A DNA stretch of 64,000 nucleotides from Theristus sp. LFF4_11 (lineage: Eukaryota > Nematoda > Chromadorea > Monhysterida > Xyalidae), in NCBI GenBank assembly GCA_030248135.1, contig JASANC010005427.1, forward strand, positions 87,999-151,998, written 5' to 3'. Numbering within the stretch: the stretch's first letter is position 1; each line of letters starts with the position of its first letter. The notes beneath the pieces were generated by a model that did not search any database, was not told the origin of the DNA, and was given only the letters and a program-made list of their open reading frames with translations. Shown here one piece after another: positions 24,701 to 35,014 of this stretch. A program made the translations under genes and the position numbers.

Positions 24701-27700
24701 GCACCGATGACAAAAGCATAATGCCGCCGCCGTCTACGCCTCCGATGAAACGAAAATCGGCTCGAAAATCACTGCCTAGTTCGAGTTCGCAGTCGAAACC
24801 GTCGGATAGACAAATACAGGTGGAGCTTGGACAAGGGTCTTCGTGAAACTTGGGCACTTTGTACAAAGCGACATTTGAATCCGGTAATCTTGTTGGCTGT
24901 GTTGAGTTGTGAGCCACTCGATGAGCCCAATTCAATCGCCCAATCAGCTGATTGCTTATGATTTACAGATCGATCAGAGCAGATTTTTGAACCTTATTGA
25001 CTGTTTGTCGCATAGCTGACCATCTTCAAAGCAATTTTTAGTTTCTGTTATTATTTCAGGAGAAACCATCGTCGTCAACCGCAGTTGCCACTACAAGTGT
25101 CGCCACAGCTGCGTCACCGCAGTCGGACACAACATCAAAAGCAGCTCAATCGACCACTGCCAATGACAAGACACTCGAAAGCAAAGTGCTATGGGTGAAC
25201 AACAAATGCACGGTATGCTGCTTGATTGGTTGTCCTTGAGACTAACTATGTTTTACACTTTTCAAATCGTTCGATCACTGTTATTGTTCGTTGTTCAGGT
25301 TTGTCAATCGAAGCATTTCTCTGATGCCTCCTGGAAGACGCACGTTCACATGAAACAACACGGCCAGGCAAGTGTTCACATTGTCACAGTCCTGCTGTGG
25401 TATGATTCTGATTCGGTGTTTTTCGGTTGCTTTTTTAGTTTTCCAATTGACGTTGTTATGTAATTCAAACGTCATTTTCAGCGCGTGAAAGTGTACGAGT
25501 TTCTGAACGATTTCACGACATCCTCGTTTGAACCGTGTGATCGGAAATCCGCTTCGCTCGATATTGTCAAGGCGTCGACGTTGAATTTGATTGGTGGGTT
25601 TTGTAGATCACAGAAAAAAATGCGCAGTTTGATTCATTTGAGTGAGAAATTTCAGCCGTGGAGAGAAAATCTTTGTGGAAATGGATTAAAAAGATTTTCC
25701 GAATTGCACAGGTCAAGAATGCATTCACGAATTCCACGACGACAGCGGCCTCCGGTTCTGGATTTGCTCACTTTGCTATGCGGCCGACACGGAAGCTGCG
25801 AAGCTGCCTGCGCATCTTGCAACGAATTTACACCGAATGACTTATATTGTGGGTTGTGTTGAATAGTTTTTTTTCAAAATCTTAATTTATTTCGTGTTGG
25901 TTCCGTTTAATTCAGTATTTTTATCGAGTGTCAGAAAATAAGCTACCGGCACAACCTTTTTCTCGAATCACGACATGAGATGGTTGACTGCTAGCTCATT
26001 TTTGTCGTCTCTTCCAATGAAACACTGGAAATTCCATTCAGTTCTATATTTTTGTCAAAATTCATAAATCAAAGTTCAATTCGATTATATTTTCAGTCAA
26101 ATTTCCACCCGGACATGAAGCCGACTGGCAAAACTGCGACGGAGATCACAAACCAGCTGAATTCGGCCACCGAAAAGCTGCGTGCCACCAAGACGTCACA
26201 GGAGCCAGAGGTGCTCGAATTGACCACAGGTTCGGTTGGCCGGAAATTATTATCGTGTCGTTTCTTGAATAGTTATTGAATAGTCTTGAATGGCTTTTAT
26301 TAAAAAATGGCTTTTCGAACATTTTCAGACGCTGAGACGCTGCTTGCTATCTTGGACATCAAGCCGCCGACGCCGATCGTTGCAGCAGCCACGGCAGCCC
26401 CTGCTGCCTCTGAGACTTCGCACGAGCGACGACCAACAAAGCCGGTCACCAGTGCAGAGTTCACATTCAGCGGTGTGTCAAAGTCGGCCGCAGGTGCAAC
26501 GTCGACGTTTGGCGGCGCAAACTTGCCGCAGAAACAGAAAACACCGGAGGTCGCGTCTGAGTTTTTGGCTGATTTTGTTTTCTCGATTTACACTTTTTCT
26601 TGACGAATTTCCAGGCCGAAGCGAGTCAACCAACGAAGCCGGCGGAAAAGAAACCAGCGACAGAGAAATCGAATGCTGAGCAAAGCAAGAGCCAGACGGC
26701 GATCGTGAGCACAAAGAAGGACGGGTCAAAGAAAGCAAAGGTGCCGTTCTATGGGTTTTGAAGATCGCTTGTCATTTCACATTGAATTTGCGGGCATATT
26801 TGTATTTGTGAAATTTGATCAAGTTTAGTTGTAAGCTGAAACATTAAAAGCTCGCCAGAGGACGGTCTATATTTTTGTTTAAACGGGTATTTGGGCATTT
26901 CGCATTGCTCTGCGCCTTGATTTGAGTGCTTTTCTTGAAGGTTGACTCATCGGCTGTGATCAGCGGTGCACCGGTGCGCTACACGAAGCCGACTAGCGAA
27001 ACCGAAACAAACAGCTCCTCGAAACCGACGGACGCTACTAAGAAAACAGCAGCAGCGGCAACGAAATCCACAAGCAGCAACGAGAATGACAAAGAGAAAA
27101 CGAAGAAATCCGAGTCTGAGAAAGCCGCGGTGGATTCCGATGACGATTTGAAGGCGGAGCTCGCTGCGTGCAAGGGCGTCACATTTCTGCAGAGACATCT
27201 GGATGGTGCGGTGCTGTATTGTGAGGTTGGTGCGGCGGAAATTTGGGAGAAGTTGAAAGAAACATGAAAGTTCGCACAATGTTGGTTTGACGAACTTTTT
27301 GATTGACCTGTGTTCTTTGCTTTTTGGTGGCACCCTGCTTTTGAAGTGGTAAATGAAATATGACACTGATTGACTAACTGAGGTCATTTTTAATCGGTTT
27401 ATTGTTCGTCATAATTAATTGTGTTTGGGTGTTTCTGTTTGCAGACTTGTTGGCGAGCGTTCAAATGTGAGAAGGCGACGAAAAAGTGCGTAAAAGAAGG
27501 ATGGGAAGCGCACTCGAAAGAACGCGATCATTACAGAGTTAGTTTGTATTGAATTTTGGATTTTTTTGCAAGAGTTGATTCAGAATTTTAAATCAAAAAA
27601 GTCTGTTTTTTTGTCTTTCAGTGTATCCAATTTCGCGGAAGTTATTCGTTCGGTAGGCTGCATTTTGTTTGTTACGTTTTTGCTATCAAACTCGAGCGTG

Positions 27701-29222
27701 AACAAAAGCCATAAAAAACAGTCGAATGCTTGTTTTCAGAACTGGAGTCAATGGTGAACGTTGACCCATTGGTCGAGATGCCCGAACTGAAACAGGACCA
27801 GATCCGATTCAACGCTGTGCGTCTGGAGTCGAAAAGCAAAGGCACGTCAAAAGGGTGCTAGAAATGACGGCAACTTTCCAAACCGGCACAGCTGCTTGTC
27901 GAAGCGGTTGTTTTCATGCTAAATCGTGATCTTCGGTTGTCCAGGTCGCGACTACAAGAGACGCTACGACTTCGGTGGTCCGATCGGCCTCGACTTTGTG
28001 TACGAACGCCATCTGGAGCCGGATCGACGACACGACTTTGCCTGCGAGCTCTGTTGCATCGCCATACTGACACCGCACCAAGTGAAGGAGCACGTCGTGG
28101 CTGAGGAGCACGTCATCGCCTATATGGTCCGTGTCCCTCCCTCTCACTCGGGATTTGATCGAAGTGACCGATAATCAAGATCAAATCAGTGCACAAAACT
28201 TGCATCTCGCTTCCCCCTTGTTGATTGGTTGCATTACTTCAGTGAATTGTGCCCAATCAACGAGATTGCAGGAAGAGCAGACTGAATGACGACAAATCAC
28301 GTTGTTTCGATTTCACGAACACAAATGCGCTGGAATGTCCAATGAGTTTTCTTTCGCAATCTCTCTGCCACATTTTTCGTCTCCCGTCTCAGCATCGTCG
28401 TCACACGGACCGCTACCCGTCGTGGGGTCTAGTGAGTGCGACTGAGCCGAACCAGTCGAGTCGCCAAACTGCCAACACGGTGCGTCAGCGCGTCTGCAAC
28501 GTTTTGACGCGCGAGTCAACACCAACGGTCATCCGCGGCAAACTGCGCGTCTACGATCCGGCACGGGCTCGCATGATTCGCGGTCAAGTGTTCAACCAGT
28601 CGTTGAAATTCGACACAACCCGTGTCGCCGAGCCGCTGCTACGCGACGTGCTCTTCGGCAAATGTTGGTCACTGAGTTTCTGGGTTGCGCTGTTGTGGAA
28701 ATTTCTTTATTCGAACAATCGAGCGAGTTGTTTTCTACACGCAGTTGTCTGATTGGCTGCATTCGAGTTGAGCGCGATGATTGGTCGCAGCAAATTAGCG
28801 ATTGAGTATGGCATTCTTGATGTCCCATTATTAGATTTCATAATTTTTTTGATATTTTATCAATCGTAATTGTACAGAGCCACATTTTCCATCACTCGTT
28901 TCTTTTTATTGATTTCGTCAGCGAGATTCGAGTTGCGATTTTGTTCTGCGTTCGACCATTGTTTTCTGTCACTTCAGTGCTGGACAGTGCGGTGACGCGT
29001 ATCGCGCCGCAGACGTACGTGCCGGTGCAGACGCAGTTGTCGACGTGTCGTGAGCCGCTGCTGGGTGTCAACCAGATCGCCATGGTCTTACCGTCGGCGC
29101 AGCACTACGACCCGAGCAACATGCACGCGATCACGTACCTCTGTCGGCTGTGCCCGTCGTGGCAGGCGCAGGACTCGCTCGTGCTGCATCTCGTGTCCGA
29201 GCGGCATCGGCTGGCGTTCATT
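21774..29222 (+). CDS. chromodomain protein with five U1/matrin-type zinc fingers
   Basis: A many-exon gene whose phases mostly join: 21774-21903, 22154-22317, 22447-22569, 22673-22783, 22902-23099, 23185-24819, 25060-25212, 25299-25367, 25482-25593, 25712-25848, 26097-26229, 26329-26549, 26615-26740, 26941-27225, 27445-27537, 27622-27652, 27740-about 27854, 27944-28126, 28393-28663 and 28977-29222. The start is ATG 21774. The N-terminal chromodomain (DVFVVEKVLKKR, EYFVKWQGYADSDNTWEP) keeps an HP1-like F/W/Y aromatic cage. A long low-complexity E/K/T/Q-rich region follows. Then come five C-x2-C...H-x5-H fingers, e.g. CTVCQSKHFS, WICSLCYAADTEA with HLATNLHRMTY, FACELCCIAIL with HVVAEEH, and YLCRLCPSW with HLVSERHR. 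Probably nuclear and chromatin-bound, reading methyl-lysine and perhaps binding RNA/DNA (inference). I recognise no named ortholog. The final exon is unclear (it may run to 29414), the junction 27854/27944 does not join in phase, and two genes cannot be fully excluded. Confidence 0.75.
23700..24100 (+). repeat. degenerate ~25-residue coding repeats in the chromodomain gene
   Basis: Within the 1.6-kb exon, the translated words TTEKxVQ, KTQExxQEK and KET recur about four times, giving a charged, disordered E/K/T/Q-rich segment. Period and wording are imperfect. Confidence 0.65.
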
Positions 29223-29966
29223 GTGCGTTGGTGGGGCGTGTGGGCAAAGTTTTTGTTTTGGGTTGTGTTTCGCGTGTGTGTGTTTCAGGTTAGCATTTTA
29301 TTAAAGCTCTGGTGGATCCAACTTTTTGCTGTAACAGTTCGTCAGCTTTTGTTCGCACTTGGGTGCGCCTTTCAGCACTCGATCTCCATAAGAGGGCACG
29401 GTGGGCTTTTGTGAAAGATAACACACAACGCCATGCGTTTTTGTATCCGAGGCGTGTTGGCTGGTGAAAGTTTATTTGTTACAATAGGAGTGACAATGCT
29501 TTCCGTATCATACATTTTGAAATTGTTTCTTTTCGCTGTTTGCAAATTAACCCAGCCCTGATATTGTCGCATAAAACGCAACGCAATATTTATGAAATTT
29601 CGCACACCCCTCGTGTGCTGTTCAGCATGGTTTTGTCAATTTTAACTATAGCTCTCACTGCTCCCAGATCGTGTTACATTCGTAAACGCTTTTCTCGTGC
29701 ACTCGTCCTCGAGTGTTCAAAACGACTCTTGCGTTTCAGCAAATCGCAGCAAAAAAAAACAAATGTAATGTTAGCTACACTACACCACAAAAATGCAAAA
29801 AAATACGATCTCCTCATCAAGTGCAACAAGTAGTAATCATAGCACCTGACCTGACTGATTCATCAAAGTAATGGTGATCAGTAATCAACATTGAAATCAA
29901 AAAATCCACAGTTGACAACGTTGAACACAACTACTTAAAACGTCATAAAGTTTTCACCGGTTTTTT
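29223..29966. other. spacer or 3' region between convergent genes
   Basis: After the last confident exon of the zinc-finger gene, a short open stretch follows an acceptor at 29288 and ends at a stop near 29414. It may be the terminal exon. The remainder shows no gene features. Confidence 0.45.
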
Positions 29967-31482
29967 TCAAATTGTTCCAAGACCGGTCTCAGCCACGAGC
30001 AGTACACCGGCAGCAAACAGACCGACAGTCAATAACAGAAACGAACCGCTCATTTCTTTGATGCTAAACTTGAATCGTTCGATCGGCGTTTCCGAGTCAT
30101 GATACGCTTCGTGGCATTTCTGTATCAAGTCTCGGCGAAGAGATCCAAACGCTTCCGTAGTGCGGCTCGCGTGCAGTTTTATTCGATCGTTCAACAAACT
30201 AATGACCGAATGAGTCAATTTCTCGGTTTTTCGTAAAACAATCGAATACCACGTGCTTCCATCTGAAAAGTCTCACTTGTGCGCACAAGTGCGGCGTAGA
30301 AAGTTAACAAAAAATATAAAAACGGTGACGTACCAATTTCCGAAATATCTAAGAGATGCCATCTTCTATATCTGCATAGACCCCACTCGTTCATTAGATA
30401 CAATAGCCGCAGTTCCCAATTGAAGTATACCAAATTGGGCTTCGAAGCTAGCGAATGTTTCATTTTTTCCTGATCCTTGATCACAATGATCGGATTCTTT
30501 TGCAATGCTTCATACAGCCGTCGCCCTTCCGGTGTTTGGTGATCGTTCTCTTTTTCCTTGTAATTGTCGCTTGAGTCGAAGGTCTGCGATACTGGCGATT
30601 AGGTTTTTAAATTAGCCCAAACTCTTAACCAACAAACATACAAAGGTGGAAAGTGCTAGAACACAGGTTTTACAATTTCTCATGCATTGCATGTGCACTT
30701 ACGTCAACCACAAAAAGCTTTTTGTTCGCAATGTTCTCAATCCACTCATCGACGCTGAGCTGCGTTGGTTTCGCTGGTTTTTGTAACACAACCACCAACG
30801 AATTCGAATACAGCGTGAAGGCGAGATGAAGAACGAAAAAGCCGAATATCAAGTGCAAAGCTCTGATAGAGACGAAATGTTTGTCCGGCCGCATTTTCGT
30901 ATCAGACGAAACAGAAGAAGACGTGTTGCTATTAATGCCCGCTTCTTCGCTGAAACTCTTCTGTTGCGGCCGTGAGCACTTCTTACTGACGCTGACGGCG
31001 GCCAGTATCAGCACGGACAACAGCAGCCAGCCGAGCCAGACCGGCCATGCGTAGACGAGTATCAGTCGCGTACTGGACTCCAGCGCTGTCGGATCTGTGT
31101 ACGGCACCGCAGCCATCGTGCGAAATTGTGCGTGCGGATGCAGGAACACGGTCTCGTTTTTGTAGCTGTCTGCGAACATGGCCGGCTCCGCTTGTCCGCC
31201 GTAGTCGCACGATTCAGTTTCATTCAGCAGCCACGTGTTCTTGTACCACTCTGACTCGCTCAGAAACACTGGCCGCCAAACCGTCTGTAGGTCGGTGGAT
31301 GAATAGAAAACAGATTCAAGAAGACGCCACGTAGGTCCGGGACCATTGTGGCATCGTTTGAAATGATCAACGTCCAGTACGCAATAGTTTACATAGGGCG
31401 GAACTGGAAATGGACAAATGTACAGCGGTGATGTTGATTGTAGCCCGAAAATTGCGCCAGCAGTATAGGATGAGTTATCCAT
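29967..31482 (-). CDS. divergent ionotropic receptor (iGluR/IR-like ligand-gated channel)
   Basis: Three exons with matching phases: 31482-30703, 30583-30335 and 30262-29967. The layout is that of an ionotropic receptor core. A short S1-like region contains FKRCHNGPGPTWRLLES. M1 follows (VYAWPVWLGWLLLSVLIL). There is a spacer where the pore should be, then M3 (FGFFVLHLAFTLYSNSL) in place of the iGlu[10 protein letters not shown] motif. An S2 lobe and M4 (GSFLLLTVGLFAAGVLLVAE) complete it. The sequence is far from AMPA/kainate types and closer in style to chemosensory IRs. The ATG at 31482 leaves only about 130 residues before M1, so an upstream exon with signal peptide is probably missed (an AG directly precedes this ATG). 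Likely a plasma-membrane channel of sensory neurons (inference). Confidence 0.75.
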
Positions 31483-32013
31483 CTTATTTATTTGCTATGG
31501 CTGGTGGTTGTCTTATAGGTTAGCCACCTCATCTGCTAAAAATAGTTCATTGGTACGTCGTACGTGGCAATTTTACATCACGGTGTCCGTTCTAGATCGT
31601 TAAAGCTGCATAAAATATTGCGTGTGCTGGTTTAAATGGTTCTGATAACGAAAAGTAAACGAACGGCAGCGGCTGAGTGCGCATTGAAAACAAATATGAA
31701 TTTATTTAATTGCGGCTTGCGTTTCACTTTGTCCACGCTTTGAAACAAACAGCAAAGAAACAATTACAAACAAAAGCTGCAACTTAGCCATACAAATTCC
31801 AACAACACATGCATTTGGAAATTTAATCAAGGGAATAACACCAAATTAAAAAATAAAACAAAACACCATAAAAACGCACAAAAAAGAACCCGTAAAATCC
31901 GGATTTGAAAAAAACAGTTCCAAATTCGAATTCTTCCAAGACGATTATCAACAAAGTCAACAAAATAGCAAGCAATTGTTGTTTCTTCTCTTGCAGAACC
32001 GCTTTTTCAAAGG
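31483..32013. promoter_or_regulatory. divergent spacer between receptor and RS-protein genes
   Basis: Five hundred bases separate two outward-facing genes, so both promoters probably lie here. A strong splice acceptor (gtttcttctcttgcag, ending 31996) stands only 17 bp before the RS-protein ATG. It could be the acceptor of a 5'UTR intron or of a trans-spliced leader. Confidence 0.5.
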
Positions 32014-35000
32014 AATGGCCCAAGCGCTGACTAGTTACAAAAATCCAACGTCACGTGCAGTAGCGGTCCGCCAATATGCGGCACAAATCGCACATCAAAA
32101 CCCGCAGCCCGGATTGATTGCTCATCAATTGACATACCGTGTCAATCCAGAGGTGGTTGTTCGAATTTGGCCAAAGACAGCGTCGATCTTCACGTCTCCA
32201 ACGAGCTCAGCGTCACAGCTGTGTAAGTCTCATCTGTTTAATCTGATCCCGCGTTCTGAAGACCTCTGAAGAACTGTTGATCAAGTTGGAATCACAGAAC
32301 GTTGAAACTGATATGGGCATTAGTTGAATACTAGACTTGAGTCCAAGGGACTTCAGTCATAACGTCGTTATTTTAAAAATCAATTCTGTTTTTTTTGTGT
32401 TTAGCTCCAACCAAACCGCCAGGTGTGGATGATGAATCGAAATCCGCGTCGACGGAGGTGCGACCGTTGGGCTCTGTTAAATTGAGTGCATCCATTGCTG
32501 AACAATCAATGATGCGCGTCGACCAACGCAATTGGGACGCAGTAACACAGTCATTCCTAACGAAAATCGGTCATTCCCCGCCGAAGCCGTTGATGGGAAC
32601 GGCTGTTCCACCACCTGTAATCAGCTCCATTAACGCTCAAGTACCGCCACCGGGGGTGACCCCGGTGTATGGAACTACTGGGCGATACGCACCTGCCCAT
32701 GCAGGTTCGTTGGCCAGTACCAGCGTTCCACCGCCCCGCTGGCCGCCACCCTGCCCGCCGCCAGTTTCGTCGGCGTCGATAAGCATTCCGCAACCCGAGG
32801 TGCCCGGCACTGCTGAACTGCCCCGTCTTGCTTCGAAATCGTCTTCATCAACTCGCTTGCGTCGCAGCACGAGTCGTGAAAAACATCGTCGAAGTCGTGA
32901 ACGCACCAGTGCTGGTCGACGAAGCAGAAGTCCCGGCAATCGTCGCAGTTCACCCGGCGGCAGTCGGCGGCACGTTCGCTCGCGTAGTCGGTCGCGATCG
33001 CGCGAGCGAATGCTGTATCGCAGCGCTGCACGCATGAGTCGACTGTTGAATCGAAGCCGGAGCCGCTCGCGCTCGCGCTCAAAGTCGCCGTCCAGTCGGC
33101 GTCGTAGTCGCGACCGCAGTCGTGGCGACTCAGCGAAACGCTCTCACGAAGAGAGTGCACGTGGTGTGAAAGACGCTTCGAAACCTAGTCGCGAGGTTTC
33201 AGAAGCGCAGACGCCACTAAAGAAGTCTCGTTACGACGTTGACTTCGGCGTACCGTCGGCGTTGCCCAAGCATGCGTTACCAGCTGACGCCAATGTGGAC
33301 GCTCGTTTGTCGTCGTTGACGCAAACGGCTGATCCTATTAGCGCCGCTGCGGCCGCTGTTCAGCAGCTGCTCACGCAACAACAACCGCAACGTGCACCAT
33401 CACCAACGAATGAGGATGGCTTGCTTCGAAAACTACTGCAAGATCAACGCGAAGGCCGACCAATAGACGAGGTTACTCTGCTAAGACTGCTCATGGACAG
33501 TCGTCGACGGCGACAAGAAGAGGAGGAACGACAGCAAATGTTGCTTGACCTGATCCAGCAGTCTTCTCAGCTGAGTGGCGCCGGTGGTGGCAGTGGCACC
33601 GGGCCAACACAAGGCACACAGGCAATGGCTAGTGGCGCGTTAGCGGGAATGGTTTGTTGCTTTTGTTTTTTGGTCCAATTTGTCAGCTTGATGCGGCCGA
33701 CAAGAACTTGGACATCTCATTTTAGCTTGCACAAAACACAACGGACGTCAGTAGTGGAACGACGGGCGAAATAACATCGTCCTCGCTCACTTCATTGCTA
33801 GCAGCGCTCGAAAAGCACGGTATCCGAGCAACGGGCGCGAATACCGTGCAACCGCAATCACAGACCGCAAACAAGCCGCCGACAGGTCACCAGACACAGT
33901 CGAATGACCTCGTAACGGACGCTGCGTTGAACATTCTTCGAACGCAACAAGACCGCCAACGTTTGGAGGGAGCAACTGGTGGCGCCACTCGTACGGCAAC
34001 TTCAGCTGGTTCACCGCACAGAAGCAACCCATGGGCTCAGCCACTACCAACTGGGCCCGTTGAAGACGATTGGTACCGGTATTCTCGACCGTCGGCAAGC
34101 GCAGCGGCTCAGCCACAGTCAACGGCTCGCGCTGTCACCGGCACTAACTTGGATAACATGTCGGTCACCGCTGAATCGTTGGCCAGTTTGGCGTCGAATC
34201 TCAGTGAGATGTCCGACGAAGAACTGCTGCGGCTTGCTTCGCTAACTGGTCGGTTTTGTTTATTTCTGTGACATATTTTTTGTTTTTCGCCACAAAATGC
34301 TCAACGTCAGTGCTTTTGCAGCATTGCACTGCGTTAATAGCATCGTTTTTTTTAATTTTCTCAGTGATTATGAGTGATTTACAGTTGGTGATGATCGATT
34401 TTTGGTGGAGGTTTTGTGTCTCGGAGAGTTAATCAGTGTTTTAGTTCCGCTCCGCTAAGAGTCTAGCTCAACTTGCAGCATTGTATTTTTGTTGTACGCT
34501 TTTTTGTTAGACGTGCATTAATTTACATTTTGATTAACTTGGTTAGACACACTATCGTCAGGCGGAAATAGTGCCGCCAGTTCAGCGACCGGCTATGGTT
34601 GGTCGGCGTCCGAACAGTCTGCATTTGCGAATCAAGCGTCTCAAGGTTATGGACGTGTGTACGGCAGCGTGTCGACCGCTTCGACTGCCGCGGCCGCTTC
34701 AGCTATTCCTGTTCGTTTATTTTAATTTGTTCGTTCAATCGTTGTTATCCGCTTTTATTCTTGTGTCGTTTATTCTTGCGCAGCTGTTATGCTTTTTGGT
34801 GAAAACAAATACAGTTTTTTGCCAAAAAAACTGTATTTATTATTTATTCCAAGGTGTTGTCATTAGGTTTTTTTGCCTATTTGTGATTCTTCTGTTTCAG
34901 TCGCAGCAAGGTGTTACTTCGAGCTACGGCCGTTCATACGGCACTGATCCTGCAAGTTTTTCGGATCAACAGTTCGCCAGTTGGATGGGACAATTTGGTC

Positions 35001-35014
35001 GCACTGGCATGTAA
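32014..35014 (+). CDS. RS-domain (Arg/Ser-rich) nuclear protein, family not recognised
   Basis: Exons with matching phases: 32014-32222, 32405-33651, 33726-34249, 34562-34710 and 34901-35014 (TAA). The product starts MAQALTSYKNP and has a Pro-rich stretch (VPPPRWPPPCPPP). An RS/SR domain of about 130 residues follows (RSRSRSRSRERM and SRSRSRSRSKSP are examples). Then come a Gln/Ala-rich segment, a coiled-coil-like SRRRRQEEEERQQMLLDL stretch and a Ser/Gly/Ala/Tyr-rich tail. RS domains typically target nuclear speckles and mediate splicing-factor contacts through phosphorylated serines, so a role in pre-mRNA processing is likely. No RRM or other folded domain is visible, so no specific name is proposed. 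Confidence 0.8.

Noticed and set aside
24138..24935. 265-codon minus-strand frame opposite the chromodomain gene
   Set aside because: It is an antisense shadow of the biased E/K/T-rich exon, which has the consistent splice structure on the plus strand.
25594..25711. Exon-like segment with its own acceptor at 25655 encoding VERKSLWKWIKKIF
   Set aside because: Using it puts the following zinc finger out of frame. Treating it as intron makes 25593 and 25712 join perfectly into GQECIHEF.
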